A program made the translations under genes and the position numbers. From NCBI GenBank assembly GCA_902787365.1, contig CADAGC010000008.1, forward strand, positions 59,494 to 123,493: DNA of 64,000 bases, read 5' to 3'. Below the pieces are notes generated by a model. It did no database searches, was not told the DNA's origin, and worked only from the letters and a program-made list of their open reading frames with translations. Below, piece by piece: positions 42,564 through 52,505 of the stretch. Positions within the stretch are counted from its first letter, which is position 1; each line of letters starts with the position of its first letter. Source of the stretch: an uncultured Ruminococcus sp. (GTDB lineage: Bacteria; Bacillota; Clostridia; Oscillospirales; Ruminococcaceae).

Positions 42564-44937
42564 GAACGTATTTTTGGCAGAACTTAAGGAAACGCTTAAG
42601 AACAAATTCGGCAGCGATATAAAGAACGCCCCCTCGTGGCAGCTGCACGATGCGGTTTCCGACGCTGTGATGAATATTATTGACGACAACTGGTGCAAGA
42701 GCCGTGTCGCACACCTTGACAGCAGGCGTGCTTGCTACCTGTCTATGGAATTTCTGGTGGGCAGGGCAGTTTTCAATAACCTCCTCTGCCTTGGCATCAA
42801 GGACGAGGTTGACGAGATTCTCAAAGAAAACGGCCGCAGCCTTGCCGATATGGAGGATATTCAGGATGCAGCTTTGGGCAACGGCGGTCTTGGCAGACTT
42901 GCAGCCTGCTTTCTTGACTCGGCGGCAGCCCACGACCTGCCCCTTGACGGCTACGGCATAAGGTATAAATATGGCCTTTTCAGGCAGACGATAGAGGACG
43001 GCTTCCAGCGTGAGTATGCCGATGACTGGCAGAAATATGGCGACCCGTGGAGCAGGCGCAACGACACGCAGGCTGTTGATGTAGTCTACAGCGATATGAC
43101 GGTCAAGGCTGTGCCCTACGATATGCCGATAATCGGCTTTGGCACTAAGAACGTAGGCACTCTGCGCCTCTGGCAGGCTGAGGCTGAAGATGAGTTTGAC
43201 TTCTCGCTCTTTAACGACGGCAAGTTTGAGGAGGCTGTAAAGGCCAAGACACAGGCCGAGAACATCTCAAAGGTGCTCTACCCCAACGATAACTTTGACG
43301 AGGGCAAGGTGCTCAGACTCAGGCAGGAATATTTCTTCTCGGCGGCGTCACTTGCTGACATAACAAACAAACATAAGGCAAAGCACGGCACGCTTGATAA
43401 TCTTTATGACTATGTGACCATACAGCTCAATGACACTCACCCCGTTATCTCTATCTTGGAGCTTATGCGAATACTTGTTGACGAGAACGGCTATGACTTT
43501 GAAAAGGCCTTTGAGATAACCTGCAAGACATTCAACTACACAAACCATACAGTAATGCAGGAGGCGCTTGAAAAATGGAGCACCAAGCTTGTTGAAAAGC
43601 TTCTGCCGAGAGTTTTCAAGTTCGCACTTATGATAAATGAGCGCTTCTACTGCGAGATGTATAAAAAAGGCAAGGATAAGAAGTTTATCAAGACCCTTGC
43701 CCCCGTCGAGGGCGGCCAGCTCAAAATGGCTAACCTTGCGGTCTATGCGTCAAGCTATACAAACGGCGTTGCGCAGATACACACCGAGATACTCAAAGCC
43801 GACACCCTTAAGGGCTGGTATGAGCTTTACCCCGAGAGGTTCCAGAACAAGACCAACGGCATAACCCAGCGCCGCTGGCTGGCTCTTTGCAACGAGGAGC
43901 TCTCGGCACTCATCACAAGGCTTTTAGGCAATGATACGTGGGTAAAGAACTTGGACGAGCTTAAAAAGCTTGCTAAATATGCAGATGACGACGCCGTAAT
44001 CGACGAATTTATCAAGATAAAGCAGCTCAAAAAGCAGCAGCTTGCTGACTACATCTTCGCCCACGACGGCATTAAGATAGACCCGAACACTATATTTGAT
44101 ACCCAGATAAAGAGACTTCACGAGTACAAGAGACAGCTTTTAAATGCATTCTCTATCCTCTATATCTACTTCGGCATCAAGGACGGCTCTATCAAGGACT
44201 TTACGCCCACGACATTCATCTTCGGCGCTAAGTCCGCCCCCGGCTATCGCCGTGCAAAGGCAGTTATCAAGCTGATAAACGAGATTGCAAGAGTGGTAGA
44301 GAGCGACCCCGCCACAAAAGACCTTATCAAGGTGGTCTTCGTTTCAAACTATAACGTTTCCTACGCTGAGAAGCTTGTGGCAGGCTCTGATGTTTCCGAG
44401 CAGATATCCACAGCAGGCACCGAGGCAAGCGGCACGGGCAATATGAAGCTCATGCTCAACGGCACAGTCACCCTCGGCACATACGACGGCGCAAATATCG
44501 AGATAGCCGAGGAGGCAGGCGAGGATAACAACTACATCTTCGGCGCAAGAGTTGAGGATTTAGAAAAGATAATGCCCGACTACGACCCGAGAAAGCTTGC
44601 ATTTGAGAACGAGAAGATAAACCGTGTTATCAACGTGCTGATAAACGGCCTTGTGACCGACGGCGGCGTTCCTTCCGACGAAGAGGGCAGCTTTGAGGAG
44701 CTTTATAAAGCCCTCACAGACGGCGCAAGCTGGCACGTGCCCGACCATTACTACCTGCTTGGCGACCTTGAAGACTATGTTGCCACAAAGCTTAAGGTGA
44801 ATAAAGACTTCACCGACAAAAAGGCCTTTGCAAGAAAATGCTGGCTGAATATGTGCAACGCAGGCAAGTTCTCATCAGACAGAACTATCAAGGACTACGC
44901 CGAGAATATATGGAAGATAAAGCCCGTAACAGTATGA
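42556..44937 (+). CDS. glgP: Glycogen phosphorylase
   Basis: A 793-aa GT35 enzyme releasing glucose-1-phosphate from glycogen. ALGNGGLGRLAACFLDS near the N-terminus, ITNKHKAKHGTLDNLYDYV in the middle, and TEASGTGNMKLMLNGTVTLG with the PLP lysine near residue 631 are diagnostic. GAGGAACC precedes the start within the upstream gene. It would work with GlgX (14044) in degrading stored glycogen or imported maltodextrin. Confidence 0.97.
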   Translation: MDKNVFLAELKETLKNKFGSDIKNAPSWQLHDAVSDAVMNIIDDNWCKSRVAHLDSRRACYLSMEFLVGRAVFNNLLCLGIKDEVDEILKENGRSLADMEDIQDAALGNGGLGRLAACFLDSAAAHDLPLDGYGIRYKYGLFRQTIEDGFQREYADDWQKYGDPWSRRNDTQAVDVVYSDMTVKAVPYDMPIIGFGTKNVGTLRLWQAEAEDEFDFSLFNDGKFEEAVKAKTQAENISKVLYPNDNFDEGKVLRLRQEYFFSAASLADITNKHKAKHGTLDNLYDYVTIQLNDTHPVISILELMRILVDENGYDFEKAFEITCKTFNYTNHTVMQEALEKWSTKLVEKLLPRVFKFALMINERFYCEMYKKGKDKKFIKTLAPVEGGQLKMANLAVYASSYTNGVAQIHTEILKADTLKGWYELYPERFQNKTNGITQRRWLALCNEELSALITRLLGNDTWVKNLDELKKLAKYADDDAVIDEFIKIKQLKKQQLADYIFAHDGIKIDPNTIFDTQIKRLHEYKRQLLNAFSILYIYFGIKDGSIKDFTPTTFIFGAKSAPGYRRAKAVIKLINEIARVVESDPATKDLIKVVFVSNYNVSYAEKLVAGSDVSEQISTAGTEASGTGNMKLMLNGTVTLGTYDGANIEIAEEAGEDNNYIFGARVEDLEKIMPDYDPRKLAFENEKINRVINVLINGLVTDGGVPSDEEGSFEELYKALTDGASWHVPDHYYLLGDLEDYVATKLKVNKDFTDKKAFARKCWLNMCNAGKFSSDRTIKDYAENIWKIKPVTV

Positions 44938-45611
44938 ACACACCCGAGCAGATAGAAAACTCTATCGTCAAGAAATACAAAAAGACTATCTGGCACCGCT
45001 TTATCAAGGCAGGGCGTGAATACAGCCTTGTGAATGACGGCGACAGGATAGCCGTGGCAGTATGCGGCGATATACGCTCGCTGCTGCTTGCCAAGTGCTA
45101 TGAGCGGCTACATAAATACAGCGAAACACGCTTTGATATCGCTTTTGTAGGCGATAGCACAGGGGCGCCTGCTTTCGGCCTTGATGTGACCGAAACTGAC
45201 GACCCCGAGGGCTTTGCGAGAGATAACGGCTTTAACAAGCTCGCCCTGCCCGACTGCTTTGATGACTGCACCGAGCATATTCTAAGCACGCAGCTCTACG
45301 AGGGGCGGCTTGAAGCCCTGCCCCCCTGCGAGGTGTGCGAGGGGCTTACCCTTATCAGGGCAGGAATGCTGATAAGGCGTGAGGATATTGCGGCCTTTGC
45401 AAGATACAACGCCCTTGAAGATATCGCCCCCGTATCGGCAGCGGCTCAGACTGCGCCGATACTAAAAGCAAGAGCGCTTATAGCCGAGCTTGCGCCTGAT
45501 AACAAGAATCTGGAGATAAACATTCTTCGCTCCTGCGAGGAGGTCAATCTCGAAACGGTGCTTTCATACGTCAAAGACGGTGAGATAAAAAGCGTGCTTG
45601 ATGATTTTTAA
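44934..45611 (+). CDS. TtcA-like PP-loop protein lacking its catalytic motifs
   Basis: About 225 aa, aligned by eye with TtcA tRNA 2-thiocytidine synthase: KKYKKTIWHRFIKAGREYSLVNDGDRIAV, DCFDDCTEHIL, LTLIRAGMLIRREDIAAFAR and EEVNLETVLSY keep the family framework. However, the ATP-binding SGGKDS is CGDIRS, the CxxC pair that holds the Fe-S cluster (usual CYLC) is absent as such (PPCEVCEG remains), and the GHH before FDD is LPDC. It looks like a pseudoenzyme. ATG 44934 overlaps the glgP stop; 44910 is an alternative start. Confidence 0.7.
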   Translation: MNTPEQIENSIVKKYKKTIWHRFIKAGREYSLVNDGDRIAVAVCGDIRSLLLAKCYERLHKYSETRFDIAFVGDSTGAPAFGLDVTETDDPEGFARDNGFNKLALPDCFDDCTEHILSTQLYEGRLEALPPCEVCEGLTLIRAGMLIRREDIAAFARYNALEDIAPVSAAAQTAPILKARALIAELAPDNKNLEINILRSCEEVNLETVLSYVKDGEIKSVLDDF

Positions 45612-45628
45612 ACAAACGAGGATTATAT

Positions 45629-46336
45629 ATGGACAACAGATTTGCACGAGCCGAGCTTATATACGGCGACGCTCTTTATAAACTAAGAACTAAGCGTGTG
45701 GCCGTGTTCGGCATAGGCGGCGTGGGCAGCTATGCTGCCGAAGCCCTTGCAAGAAGCGGCATAGGGGCGATAGATCTTATAGACAGCGACACGGTGGATA
45801 TAACAAACATCAACCGCCAGCTCTACGCCCTTACAAGCACTATCGGCAAATATAAGACCGATGTTGCAAAAGAGCGCATACTCGATATCAACCCCGATTG
45901 CAGGGTGACGGCGCATACCTTTTTCTACAGCGCCGAAACGGCCGACAGCATACCCCTTAAGACCTATGACTACGTGATAGACGCTATCGACTCGGTGACG
46001 TCAAAGCTGCTGCTCATCGAGCGTGCTAAGGCAGAAAATGTCAACATCATATCATCAATGGGCACGGGCAATAAGACAGACCCCTCACGCCTTGAGATAA
46101 CCGATGTTTTTGAAACGAGCGTCTGCCCACTTGCAAGGGTCATGCGCCATGAGCTTAAAAAGCGAGGTATCAGCGGCCTTACCGTCTGCTGCTCAAAGGA
46201 AGAGCCTGTAAAGGCTGCCCCGCAGGAGGACGAAGTGGGCGATAAGCGTCCCGTTCCCGGCTCAACATCATTCGTGCCGCCCGTTGCAGGCATGATGATA
46301 GCAGGCAGAGTCATAAATGAACTGGTCTTTTGCTAA
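45629..46336 (+). CDS. tcdA: tRNA threonylcarbamoyladenosine dehydratase (TcdA/CsdL type)
   Basis: A 235-aa member of the E1/ThiF superfamily. The ATP-binding FGIGGVGSYAAEALARSGIG is followed by DSDTVDITNINRQ and by VIDAIDSVTSKLLLI. It cyclises t6A37 in tRNA in an ATP-dependent step. Cys in CPLARVMR and PGSTSFVPPVAGM are typical. It follows the TtcA-like gene by 17 bases and ends at a strong terminator. Confidence 0.9.
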   Translation: MDNRFARAELIYGDALYKLRTKRVAVFGIGGVGSYAAEALARSGIGAIDLIDSDTVDITNINRQLYALTSTIGKYKTDVAKERILDINPDCRVTAHTFFYSAETADSIPLKTYDYVIDAIDSVTSKLLLIERAKAENVNIISSMGTGNKTDPSRLEITDVFETSVCPLARVMRHELKKRGISGLTVCCSKEEPVKAAPQEDEVGDKRPVPGSTSFVPPVAGMMIAGRVINELVFC

Positions 46337-46346
46337 GATAAAAATC

Positions 46347-46391
46347 AAGCCCGAAAGCGGTCGTTTGATACCGCTTTCGGGCTTTGTTTTA
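46347..46391. terminator. Bidirectional terminator
   Basis: A perfect 15-bp stem (46347-46361 with 46370-46384), then TGTTTTA. It serves tcdA and the convergent gene. Confidence 0.9.
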
Positions 46392-46395
46392 TGCG

Positions 46396-47961
46396 TTATT
46401 TCTTTTTCTTTGCAGCCTTTTCTCTTTCAGCCTGCTTTTTCTCCTTGGGGGAGAGAACTTTCTTTTCGCCGTATATCACCATCATGCCTACGCACAGATA
46501 CATATAGTATGTTGATGTGCAGCCGCTGGTATTCCAGAACATAGATGCAAGATAAGCTATAAAGCCTGCCAGCGCCGCTGCGCCGTAGAAAGGCTGCTGC
46601 TTTTTAAAGAATGCAAGCGTTGCCTTTATGCCGCTGTAAAGTGCAAACAGCAGGAATATGCAGTAGGATATAAAGGGGATTATCCCTCGCTGGAGCAGCG
46701 TGTCAAGATAATCGTTATACAGCCTGTCAGTTCTGAAGCCCTGTATCACGCCGAAGAATGAGCTGAGATAATCCTGCCCGACGCCGAAGAACTTGCTGTT
46801 GTCAAGCTCGTTTGTAAACGCCGACGAGCCTACGCTTCTGTAGTCGGCATATATCTCAACATCTGTGTTCGCTCTGTTGTGGTAGCTTGATGAGAGCCTT
46901 ACGAATGACTCGGTGAAGATGACCTCTTCGTCATAGAACTTAAGCCCGCCGCCTATCTTTAAACCTACAAAAGCGCAGGCGGTGACTGCTATCGTTATTA
47001 TGCAGCACACAAGGGCGTTTTCAAGGGGCTTTTTGTTCCAAAGCACGTTTTTGCGTATCAGCCTTATTATCTCGATTATGAGCAGAACGCCAAGTACGCA
47101 GGGAATGCCTACCACGCCTGACACGATGTGTGTCAGCCCGCTTGCAACCGCCATAAGAGCGCAGGCGATAAGGTATAACACCTTTCTCTTTGTGCCCTTT
47201 GCATACATAACGCCTGCCGCAGCGAATGCGAATATGACCGTGAGCACAGCCGCAAGAGCCTGCGGCGAGCACATAAGACCCGATGCGCAGGTCTGGTCTC
47301 TCATAACATAGCCGAACTCGTTAACTTCCTCGGTGGTAAAGCCTGCGGGGAAGCCATTGAACAGCTCGTTAAAGAAGTTGGGCACGTTGGGGCTTATGCA
47401 CTGTGCGATACCGAAAAGCGCCTCAAATGCGCCGATAGCCACAATGTTGTCGCAAAGCCTGCTTCTCCATTTGTCGCCCGTAACTATAATGCCTATGAAT
47501 ATAAACCCGCATGACGCTAAAAACTGAAGATAGCCGTCGTTTCGGTAGCTGTGGCCGAAGAATGCGGTGTCTTTATCGCTGCTCATCAGCATTGTCACAA
47601 GGCTCAGCAAGATGTATGCGCCAAGTGTTATGATAAGCCCTTTTTTGTTTTTGAGGGTCGCCTGGTTCTTCATATTTGCTATAAGGAACATCAGCACGCA
47701 GAAGAAACCTATCGCCACGAGCACCGATGACATTATAGCTATGGTGTTCTCGGTGTAGTAGTGTGTTACCGAAAGACCGTCTGACTCCTCGACCATTTTG
47801 ACCGAGTTTTTTGTCAGATAGTAGGGGAGAGCACATACTGCCAGTATCCACATAGAGATTATGCTGAACATTCCCATCAGCTTCTGTGCGCCCTCTTGTG
47901 ACATATTAAGTATAAAATCAGATTTTTCGGATGAGCCGAACAAATGCTTTTTTGTTTCCAT
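46396..47961 (-). CDS. Polytopic membrane protein, O-antigen ligase/Wzy-like
   Basis: A 521-aa protein with about twelve membrane segments and a long external loop (about 330-415). FFGVGQDYLSSFF in the loop followed by DYLDTLLQRGIIPFISYCIF matches the order seen in O-antigen ligase and polymerase proteins. The C-terminus is a Lys/Glu-rich tail (KEKKQAEREKAAKKKK). It probably acts on a surface polysaccharide or glycan lipid; no glycosyltransferases are adjacent. AAAGGAG precedes the start. Confidence 0.7.
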   Translation of the reverse strand: METKKHLFGSSEKSDFILNMSQEGAQKLMGMFSIISMWILAVCALPYYLTKNSVKMVEESDGLSVTHYYTENTIAIMSSVLVAIGFFCVLMFLIANMKNQATLKNKKGLIITLGAYILLSLVTMLMSSDKDTAFFGHSYRNDGYLQFLASCGFIFIGIIVTGDKWRSRLCDNIVAIGAFEALFGIAQCISPNVPNFFNELFNGFPAGFTTEEVNEFGYVMRDQTCASGLMCSPQALAAVLTVIFAFAAAGVMYAKGTKRKVLYLIACALMAVASGLTHIVSGVVGIPCVLGVLLIIEIIRLIRKNVLWNKKPLENALVCCIITIAVTACAFVGLKIGGGLKFYDEEVIFTESFVRLSSSYHNRANTDVEIYADYRSVGSSAFTNELDNSKFFGVGQDYLSSFFGVIQGFRTDRLYNDYLDTLLQRGIIPFISYCIFLLFALYSGIKATLAFFKKQQPFYGAAALAGFIAYLASMFWNTSGCTSTYYMYLCVGMMVIYGEKKVLSPKEKKQAEREKAAKKKK

Positions 47962-48038
47962 ACATTATCTCCTTTTGATGCAGGAAATAAGACTCAGCAC
48001 CGGCCGGGCGGCATGGTGCTTTTGTGCATCGTTATATT

Positions 48039-48066
48039 TTTCCCCCGCCGTTGCCGACAGGGGAAT
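48039..48066 (-). terminator. Terminator after rny
   Basis: On the minus strand TTCCCC and GGGGGAA pair with CGG/CCG inside, followed by AAAATATAAC; a second hairpin AGCACC/GGTGCT lies at 47996-48020. Confidence 0.5.
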
Positions 48067-48071
48067 AAGAA

Positions 48072-49637
48072 TTATTTTGCGTATTCGACTACTCTGCTCT
48101 CTCTGATAAGGTTTACCTTTATCTGACCCGGGTAGTCCATCTCCTCTTCGATACGCTTTGCGATCTCCCTTGCAACAAGGGTCATCTTCTCATCGTTTAT
48201 CTTCTCGGGCGAGATCATTATTCTGACCTCTCTGCCCGCCTGAATAGCGTAAGATTTCTCTACGCCGTCATACGATGTGCATATCTCTTCGAGCTTTTGC
48301 AGTCTCTTTATGTAGTTTTCGTAGTTTTCGCTTCTTGCGCCCGGTCTTGCTGCCGAGATTGCATCGGCTGCCTGAACGAGTGCCGCTACGACAGTTCTTA
48401 TCTCAACGTCGCCGTGGTGTGCTTCTATTGCGTGCAGCACCTCGGGGCTTTCCTTGTATTTCTTGCATACATCAACGCCTATCTGAACGTGTGAGCCTTC
48501 TATCTCGTAGCTTAAAGCCTTACCTATATCGTGCAGAAGTCCTGCTCTTCTTGCAAGGTTTGCATCAACGCCAAGCTCTGACGCCATCATACCTGCAAGG
48601 TGTGCCACTTCTATCGAGTGGTCTAATACGTTTTGCTTATATGAGGTTCTGAACCTCAGTCTGCCAAGCAGCTTAACAAGCTCGTGGTTGAGCCCGTGAA
48701 CGTTAGTCTCAAGTACTGCACGCTCGCCTTCCTGCTTGATCTTATACTCAACCTCTCGTCTTGCCTTATCGACCATTTCCTCAATTCTTGTGGGGTGTAT
48801 CCTGCCGTCCTGAATGAGTTTTTCGAGAGCTATTCTTGCTATCTCTCGTCTTACCTGGTCATAGCATGAGAGTGTAATTGCCTCGGGAGTGTCATCTATT
48901 ATCAAATCGACGCCTGTCAATGTTTCGATAGTTCTGATATTTCTTCCCTCTCGGCCGATTATTCTTCCCTTCATCTCATCGCTGGGAAGTGCAACGACCG
49001 ATACCGCCGTTTCAGATACCTGATCTGCGGCACATCTTGAAATTGCCAGTGAAATGTACTGTCTTGCCTTAGCCTCACATTCTTCCTTGATCTGAGCCTC
49101 ATACGCTGCGATCCTTACCGCCTTGTCATGCGTAAGCTCGGTATCAAGGCTTGAAAGAAGGTATTCCTTTGCCTGCTCTACCGTGAATTCCGAGATCTTT
49201 TCCAACATATCGAGCTGGCTCTTCTTTATCCTGTCAGCCTCCTCGACCTTTTCGTCAGCAGCCTTGAGCTTTTGCTGGAGTGTCTCCTCCTTTTTCTCTA
49301 AGTTGTCAAGCTTTCTGTCAACGTTCTCTTCCTTTTGCGAGATACGTCTCTCCTGCCTTGACACCTCGGCTCTTCTGTCCTTGATCTCTTTCTCGGATTC
49401 CTGCCTTGCCTTGTAGATCTCGTCTTTGGCTTCGACGAGGGCTTCTTTCTTCAGACTTTCTGCTTTTTCCTTAGCTTCGTCAACGATCTTTTCGGCTTCC
49501 TGTTCTGCCGAGCCTATCGCTGCCTCAGCCGTTTTCATTCTGTGGTTTATGCCCTGCTTGAAGCAGATAAATCCGCTCGCTGCCGCACCGACGGCAAACG
49601 TGAGCACACACAGAATTATGGCTGTTACCATTTCCAT
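48072..49637 (-). CDS. rny: Ribonuclease Y
   Basis: A 521-aa membrane-anchored endoribonuclease that starts mRNA decay in Firmicutes. One N-terminal membrane helix (about 5-25), a long coiled coil (about 35-210), a KH domain with [19 protein letters not shown], and an HD domain with [12 protein letters not shown] and EAHHGDVE. The length is standard. AAGGAGGAAGG precedes ATG 49637. Its leader is about 155 bases long. Confidence 0.97.
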   Translation of the reverse strand: MEMVTAIILCVLTFAVGAAASGFICFKQGINHRMKTAEAAIGSAEQEAEKIVDEAKEKAESLKKEALVEAKDEIYKARQESEKEIKDRRAEVSRQERRISQKEENVDRKLDNLEKKEETLQQKLKAADEKVEEADRIKKSQLDMLEKISEFTVEQAKEYLLSSLDTELTHDKAVRIAAYEAQIKEECEAKARQYISLAISRCAADQVSETAVSVVALPSDEMKGRIIGREGRNIRTIETLTGVDLIIDDTPEAITLSCYDQVRREIARIALEKLIQDGRIHPTRIEEMVDKARREVEYKIKQEGERAVLETNVHGLNHELVKLLGRLRFRTSYKQNVLDHSIEVAHLAGMMASELGVDANLARRAGLLHDIGKALSYEIEGSHVQIGVDVCKKYKESPEVLHAIEAHHGDVEIRTVVAALVQAADAISAARPGARSENYENYIKRLQKLEEICTSYDGVEKSYAIQAGREVRIMISPEKINDEKMTLVAREIAKRIEEEMDYPGQIKVNLIRESRVVEYAK

Positions 49638-49799
49638 AGTTTAAGCCTTCCTCCTTCTTAGAAAGTACGGATATAAGTGTGTTTATGACGCAAAACACGC
49701 CTATCTCCGCCGATATTAAATTGTAAAGATACAAATAGCATAAATTATTTTATCTAAAAGCGACAATGCGCCCTTATAAAAATTATAATGCATAATACT

Positions 49800-49828
49800 A
49801 TTGTATAATAATTTAGTAAAAAAGTCAA
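49800..49828 (-). promoter_or_regulatory. Probable rny promoter
   Basis: Minus-strand TTGACT (49823-49828) and TACAAT (49800-49805), 17-base spacer. Confidence 0.6.
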
Positions 49829-49930
49829 GAGCATTTTAGAGATATTTACAAAAAAGGTCAAATTTTCTTCCCCCGCTTGACATCGGGGCGGTAAAATGAT
49901 AAGCTATTTATAGTAATATATCGTATAAAT

Positions 49931-50004
49931 CGGGTGCTCGGCCGCACGGGTCAAGTGCCGCCGATGAAGCGTTTGGCTTAAGGTAAGGTATGGCACGGCG
50001 GCGT
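49931..50004 (+). repeat. Structured repeat, copy 2
   Basis: Near-identical to 8551-8624. Arms GCCGCCG (49957-49963) and CGGCGGC (49996-50002) keep the 32-base spacing of copy 1 with one compensatory pair change. It lies 100 bases upstream of a small membrane protein gene. Confidence 0.7.
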
Positions 50005-50103
50005 CGAACAATATGATTACTGAAACGTATGTAAAGGTGGCAAGCCCCTTCGGACACAAACCCCGATTATTCTTCCCAACTCTATACCACGAGGTGAACC
50101 AAA

Positions 50104-50445
50104 ATGTCAAAGAAGAGCTTCTATACACGCCTTGTGCTCTCCGTTCTGTTTATGCTTGTATGCATAGGCGGTGCGGCGGCTGAGGGGGTATACTATTATA
50201 TGTGCCGCACCGAGAAAATCCCCTATATGCAGGGCTTTCTTATGGCTATACCTACAGCGATAATCATATTCTGGGGGTCGTGTTTCTTCGATGCGGCTTC
50301 CCTCGATAAGTCGGGCGATAAAAAGCGGTATGTCATCAAGCGTGTGCCGAGAAAGGTGCTGGGTACGCTGTTTACGCTGTTCTGCTCGGGTGCGGTGCTT
50401 TTCTGGCTTTATGTCTATCATACCAATATCGCCAAGCTGTTTTGA
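50104..50445 (+). CDS. Small membrane protein (113 aa)
   Basis: Three hydrophobic segments (about 8-30, 38-58, 88-108) and basic loops (SGDKKRYVIKRVPRKV). No family recognised. GAGGTG precedes the start. It lies 17 bases before the lipase gene and so probably shares its transcript; it may help fold or anchor the lipase, but nothing shows this directly. Confidence 0.65.
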   Translation: MSKKSFYTRLVLSVLFMLVCIGGAAAEGVYYYMCRTEKIPYMQGFLMAIPTAIIIFWGSCFFDAASLDKSGDKKRYVIKRVPRKVLGTLFTLFCSGAVLFWLYVYHTNIAKLF

Positions 50446-50462
50446 AAAAGAGGTAATGTGTC

Positions 50463-51785
50463 ATGGGTGTTTCTCTGATAATAAAGGCGCTTCTCGCAAT
50501 AGCTGCTACTAACAGCTATGCCCTCACGCTTATGTATGTAAGCTCTCTGCCGCTTAAGATACTTGCTATCGCTGCGGCTGTCATATTTGTCCTTGTGATA
50601 AGCATATACCCCTGCAAGTCGAAAGAGGGCGGCAGGCTCGGGCGAATTCACAGGGGCAGCTGCCTTATGAAGTTTTTCCTGCTCTCCCTCGTCGCCGATA
50701 CGGCTTTTGATATATACCTCGGCGTGTCGGGCAAGGGCTGGCAGACGGTGCTTATAAACAGCCTTATTGCCGCAGTTCTGCTGGCTTTGATGTTCGTGGT
50801 TTCAGGGGTCAGGCTCTATACAGGCTCGGTGCAGCTGGGCATCAGGTGGCGTGCGGTGGGGCTTATGCTCGCTCTTGTGCCCATAGTGAATATCATAGTG
50901 CTTGTGCGTATGCTCTCGGTAGTTGATGAGGAGTATAGCTTTGAGTGCAAAAAGGTCGCCCTTGACCGCAGCAGAGCCGCCGAAAAGGTCTGCGCTACGA
51001 AATACCCGCTGCTTATGGTGCATGGGGTGTTTTTCAGGGATATTGAGCTTTTGAACTACTGGGGCAGGATACCTGCCGAGCTTGAGAAAAACGGCGCTAA
51101 GATATTCTACGGCAAGCAGCAGTCGGCCGACTCGGTCGAGGGCTGTGCCAAAGAGCTTGTAGAGCGTATAAATGAAATAGTCGAGAAAGAGGGCTGCGGC
51201 AAGGTCAATATCATAGCCCACTCAAAGGGCGGGCTTGACTCACGCTATGCAATATCGCTGCTTGGCGCTGATGAAAAGGTCGCAAGCCTTACCACAATAA
51301 ACACGCCCCACCACGGCTGCCAGTTTGCCGACTATCTGCTCGGCAAGGCGCCCGAGGGCTTTAAGAACGCAGTCGCTAACAAGTATAACGCCGCTTTGAA
51401 AAGGCTTGGCGATAACGAGCCTGATTTTATATCGGCTGTGACAGACCTTACCGCCTCGGCCTGCGCCGAGATGAATAAGATTTGTGAGGACAGCCCGAAA
51501 GTCAGCTACCGAAGCATCGGCTCACGCTCGGTGTCGGCGCTCGGCGGGCGCTTCCCGATGAACCTTTCATACCTCTTCGTCAAACACTTTGACGGCCCGA
51601 ATGACGGGCTTGTGTCGGTGGAGTCGATGAAGTGGGGCGATGATTTCCGCTTTATCGAGCCGACAGGCAAGCGTGGCATAACCCACGCCGATGTCATTGA
51701 CCTTAACCGTGAGAATATAGACGGCTTTGATGTCAGAGAATTCTATGTCAGCCTTGTCAGCGAACTCAAAGAGAAAGGCTTCTAA
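50463..51785 (+). CDS. Membrane-anchored alpha/beta-hydrolase, lipase-like
   Basis: A 440-aa protein. The N-terminal 150 residues hold four or five membrane helices. The hydrolase domain begins at YPLLMVHGVFFRD (oxyanion region), with the nucleophile Ser in IAHSKGGLDSRYA (near 254), Asp in GPNDGLVSVES and His in ITHADVIDL. This is the triacylglycerol lipase pattern with AHSKG instead of GHSxG, as in several Firmicute lipases. The catalytic domain probably faces outward, depending on the helix count. AGAGGTAA precedes the start. Confidence 0.82.
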   Translation: MGVSLIIKALLAIAATNSYALTLMYVSSLPLKILAIAAAVIFVLVISIYPCKSKEGGRLGRIHRGSCLMKFFLLSLVADTAFDIYLGVSGKGWQTVLINSLIAAVLLALMFVVSGVRLYTGSVQLGIRWRAVGLMLALVPIVNIIVLVRMLSVVDEEYSFECKKVALDRSRAAEKVCATKYPLLMVHGVFFRDIELLNYWGRIPAELEKNGAKIFYGKQQSADSVEGCAKELVERINEIVEKEGCGKVNIIAHSKGGLDSRYAISLLGADEKVASLTTINTPHHGCQFADYLLGKAPEGFKNAVANKYNAALKRLGDNEPDFISAVTDLTASACAEMNKICEDSPKVSYRSIGSRSVSALGGRFPMNLSYLFVKHFDGPNDGLVSVESMKWGDDFRFIEPTGKRGITHADVIDLNRENIDGFDVREFYVSLVSELKEKGF

Positions 51786-51867
51786 CGCCCGAATGGGCAT
51801 CTATCCGCCGTAAGGCGACACCACAATTATGCATTATGCATTATGAATTATGAATTATGAATTATAA
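51785..51867. repeat. Heptamer repeats with hairpins (locus 5)
   Basis: Hairpins CGCCCGAATGGGC and CGCCGTAAGGCG, then ATTATGCATTATGCATTATG and TTATGAA heptamers. On the minus strand it reads like 39217-39251 (GTGTCGCC next to heptamers). Confidence 0.65.
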
Positions 51868-51883
51868 AAGGGGGGGTCACACC

Positions 51884-52459
51884 ATGCAGAGTATACTTAT
51901 AGTTTCGGGCGATAAGGCTTTTGTAGGGCGCTTTGCCGCAATTCTTGCGGATATATATCCCGCAGCTGAAGTCTCGTCTGCTCTCTGCTGCGCCGATGCA
52001 AAGGGCGCTGTGCAGGGCGGCTGTGACCTTGTTATCATAGACGGCACGCTGTCAGAAACGGCGGCGGGTGAGCTTATGGCCGATATCACCGAAAAGACCG
52101 ATTCGGGCTGCATAGTCATAGCCCCAGACGGGCAGGAGGAAGCCCTTGCCGATAAGCTGGAAGATATGGGCATACTCGTGCTGCCGCAGCAGGCAGACAC
52201 AAAGCTTGTGCGCTGTACGGTAAAGCTTATAAGCGCATCACGAAAGCGCATACGTGGCTATGCTAAGGAAAACCTGCGGCTGCACCGCCGCCTTGATGAG
52301 ATAAAGGCCGTCAACCGTGCAAAGCTGGTGCTTATGCAGTATCTTAAGTTCTCGGAGAGCCAGGCACACAAGTATATCGAAAAGCAGGCTATGGATTTGC
52401 GTATGACCCGCTATGAGATAGCTATGAAGATAATCAAGACTTACGACCTTGACGCATAA
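51884..52459 (+). CDS. ANTAR-domain RNA-binding antiterminator
   Basis: A 191-aa response-regulator-like protein. Residues 1-120 form a receiver-like fold with the possible phosphorylation Asp in LVIIDGTLS but otherwise degenerate. Residues 130-190 are an ANTAR domain (LHRRLDEIKAVNRAKLVLMQ, SESQAHKYIEKQAMDLRM), which binds paired hexaloop hairpins in mRNA leaders. AAAGGGGGGG precedes the start. Targets are unknown; no glutamine synthetase or ethanolamine gene is in the window. Confidence 0.85.
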   Translation: MQSILIVSGDKAFVGRFAAILADIYPAAEVSSALCCADAKGAVQGGCDLVIIDGTLSETAAGELMADITEKTDSGCIVIAPDGQEEALADKLEDMGILVLPQQADTKLVRCTVKLISASRKRIRGYAKENLRLHRRLDEIKAVNRAKLVLMQYLKFSESQAHKYIEKQAMDLRMTRYEIAMKIIKTYDLDA

Positions 52460-52499
52460 AAACTCCCTTGTTCAGCATAGAACAGGGGAGTTTTTGCTT
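52459..52499. terminator. Bidirectional terminator
   Basis: A 15-base stem with one mismatch (52459-52473 with 52480-52494), then TGCTTTTG, between the ANTAR gene and the convergent queT. Confidence 0.85.
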
Positions 52500-52505
52500 T
52501 TGTAT

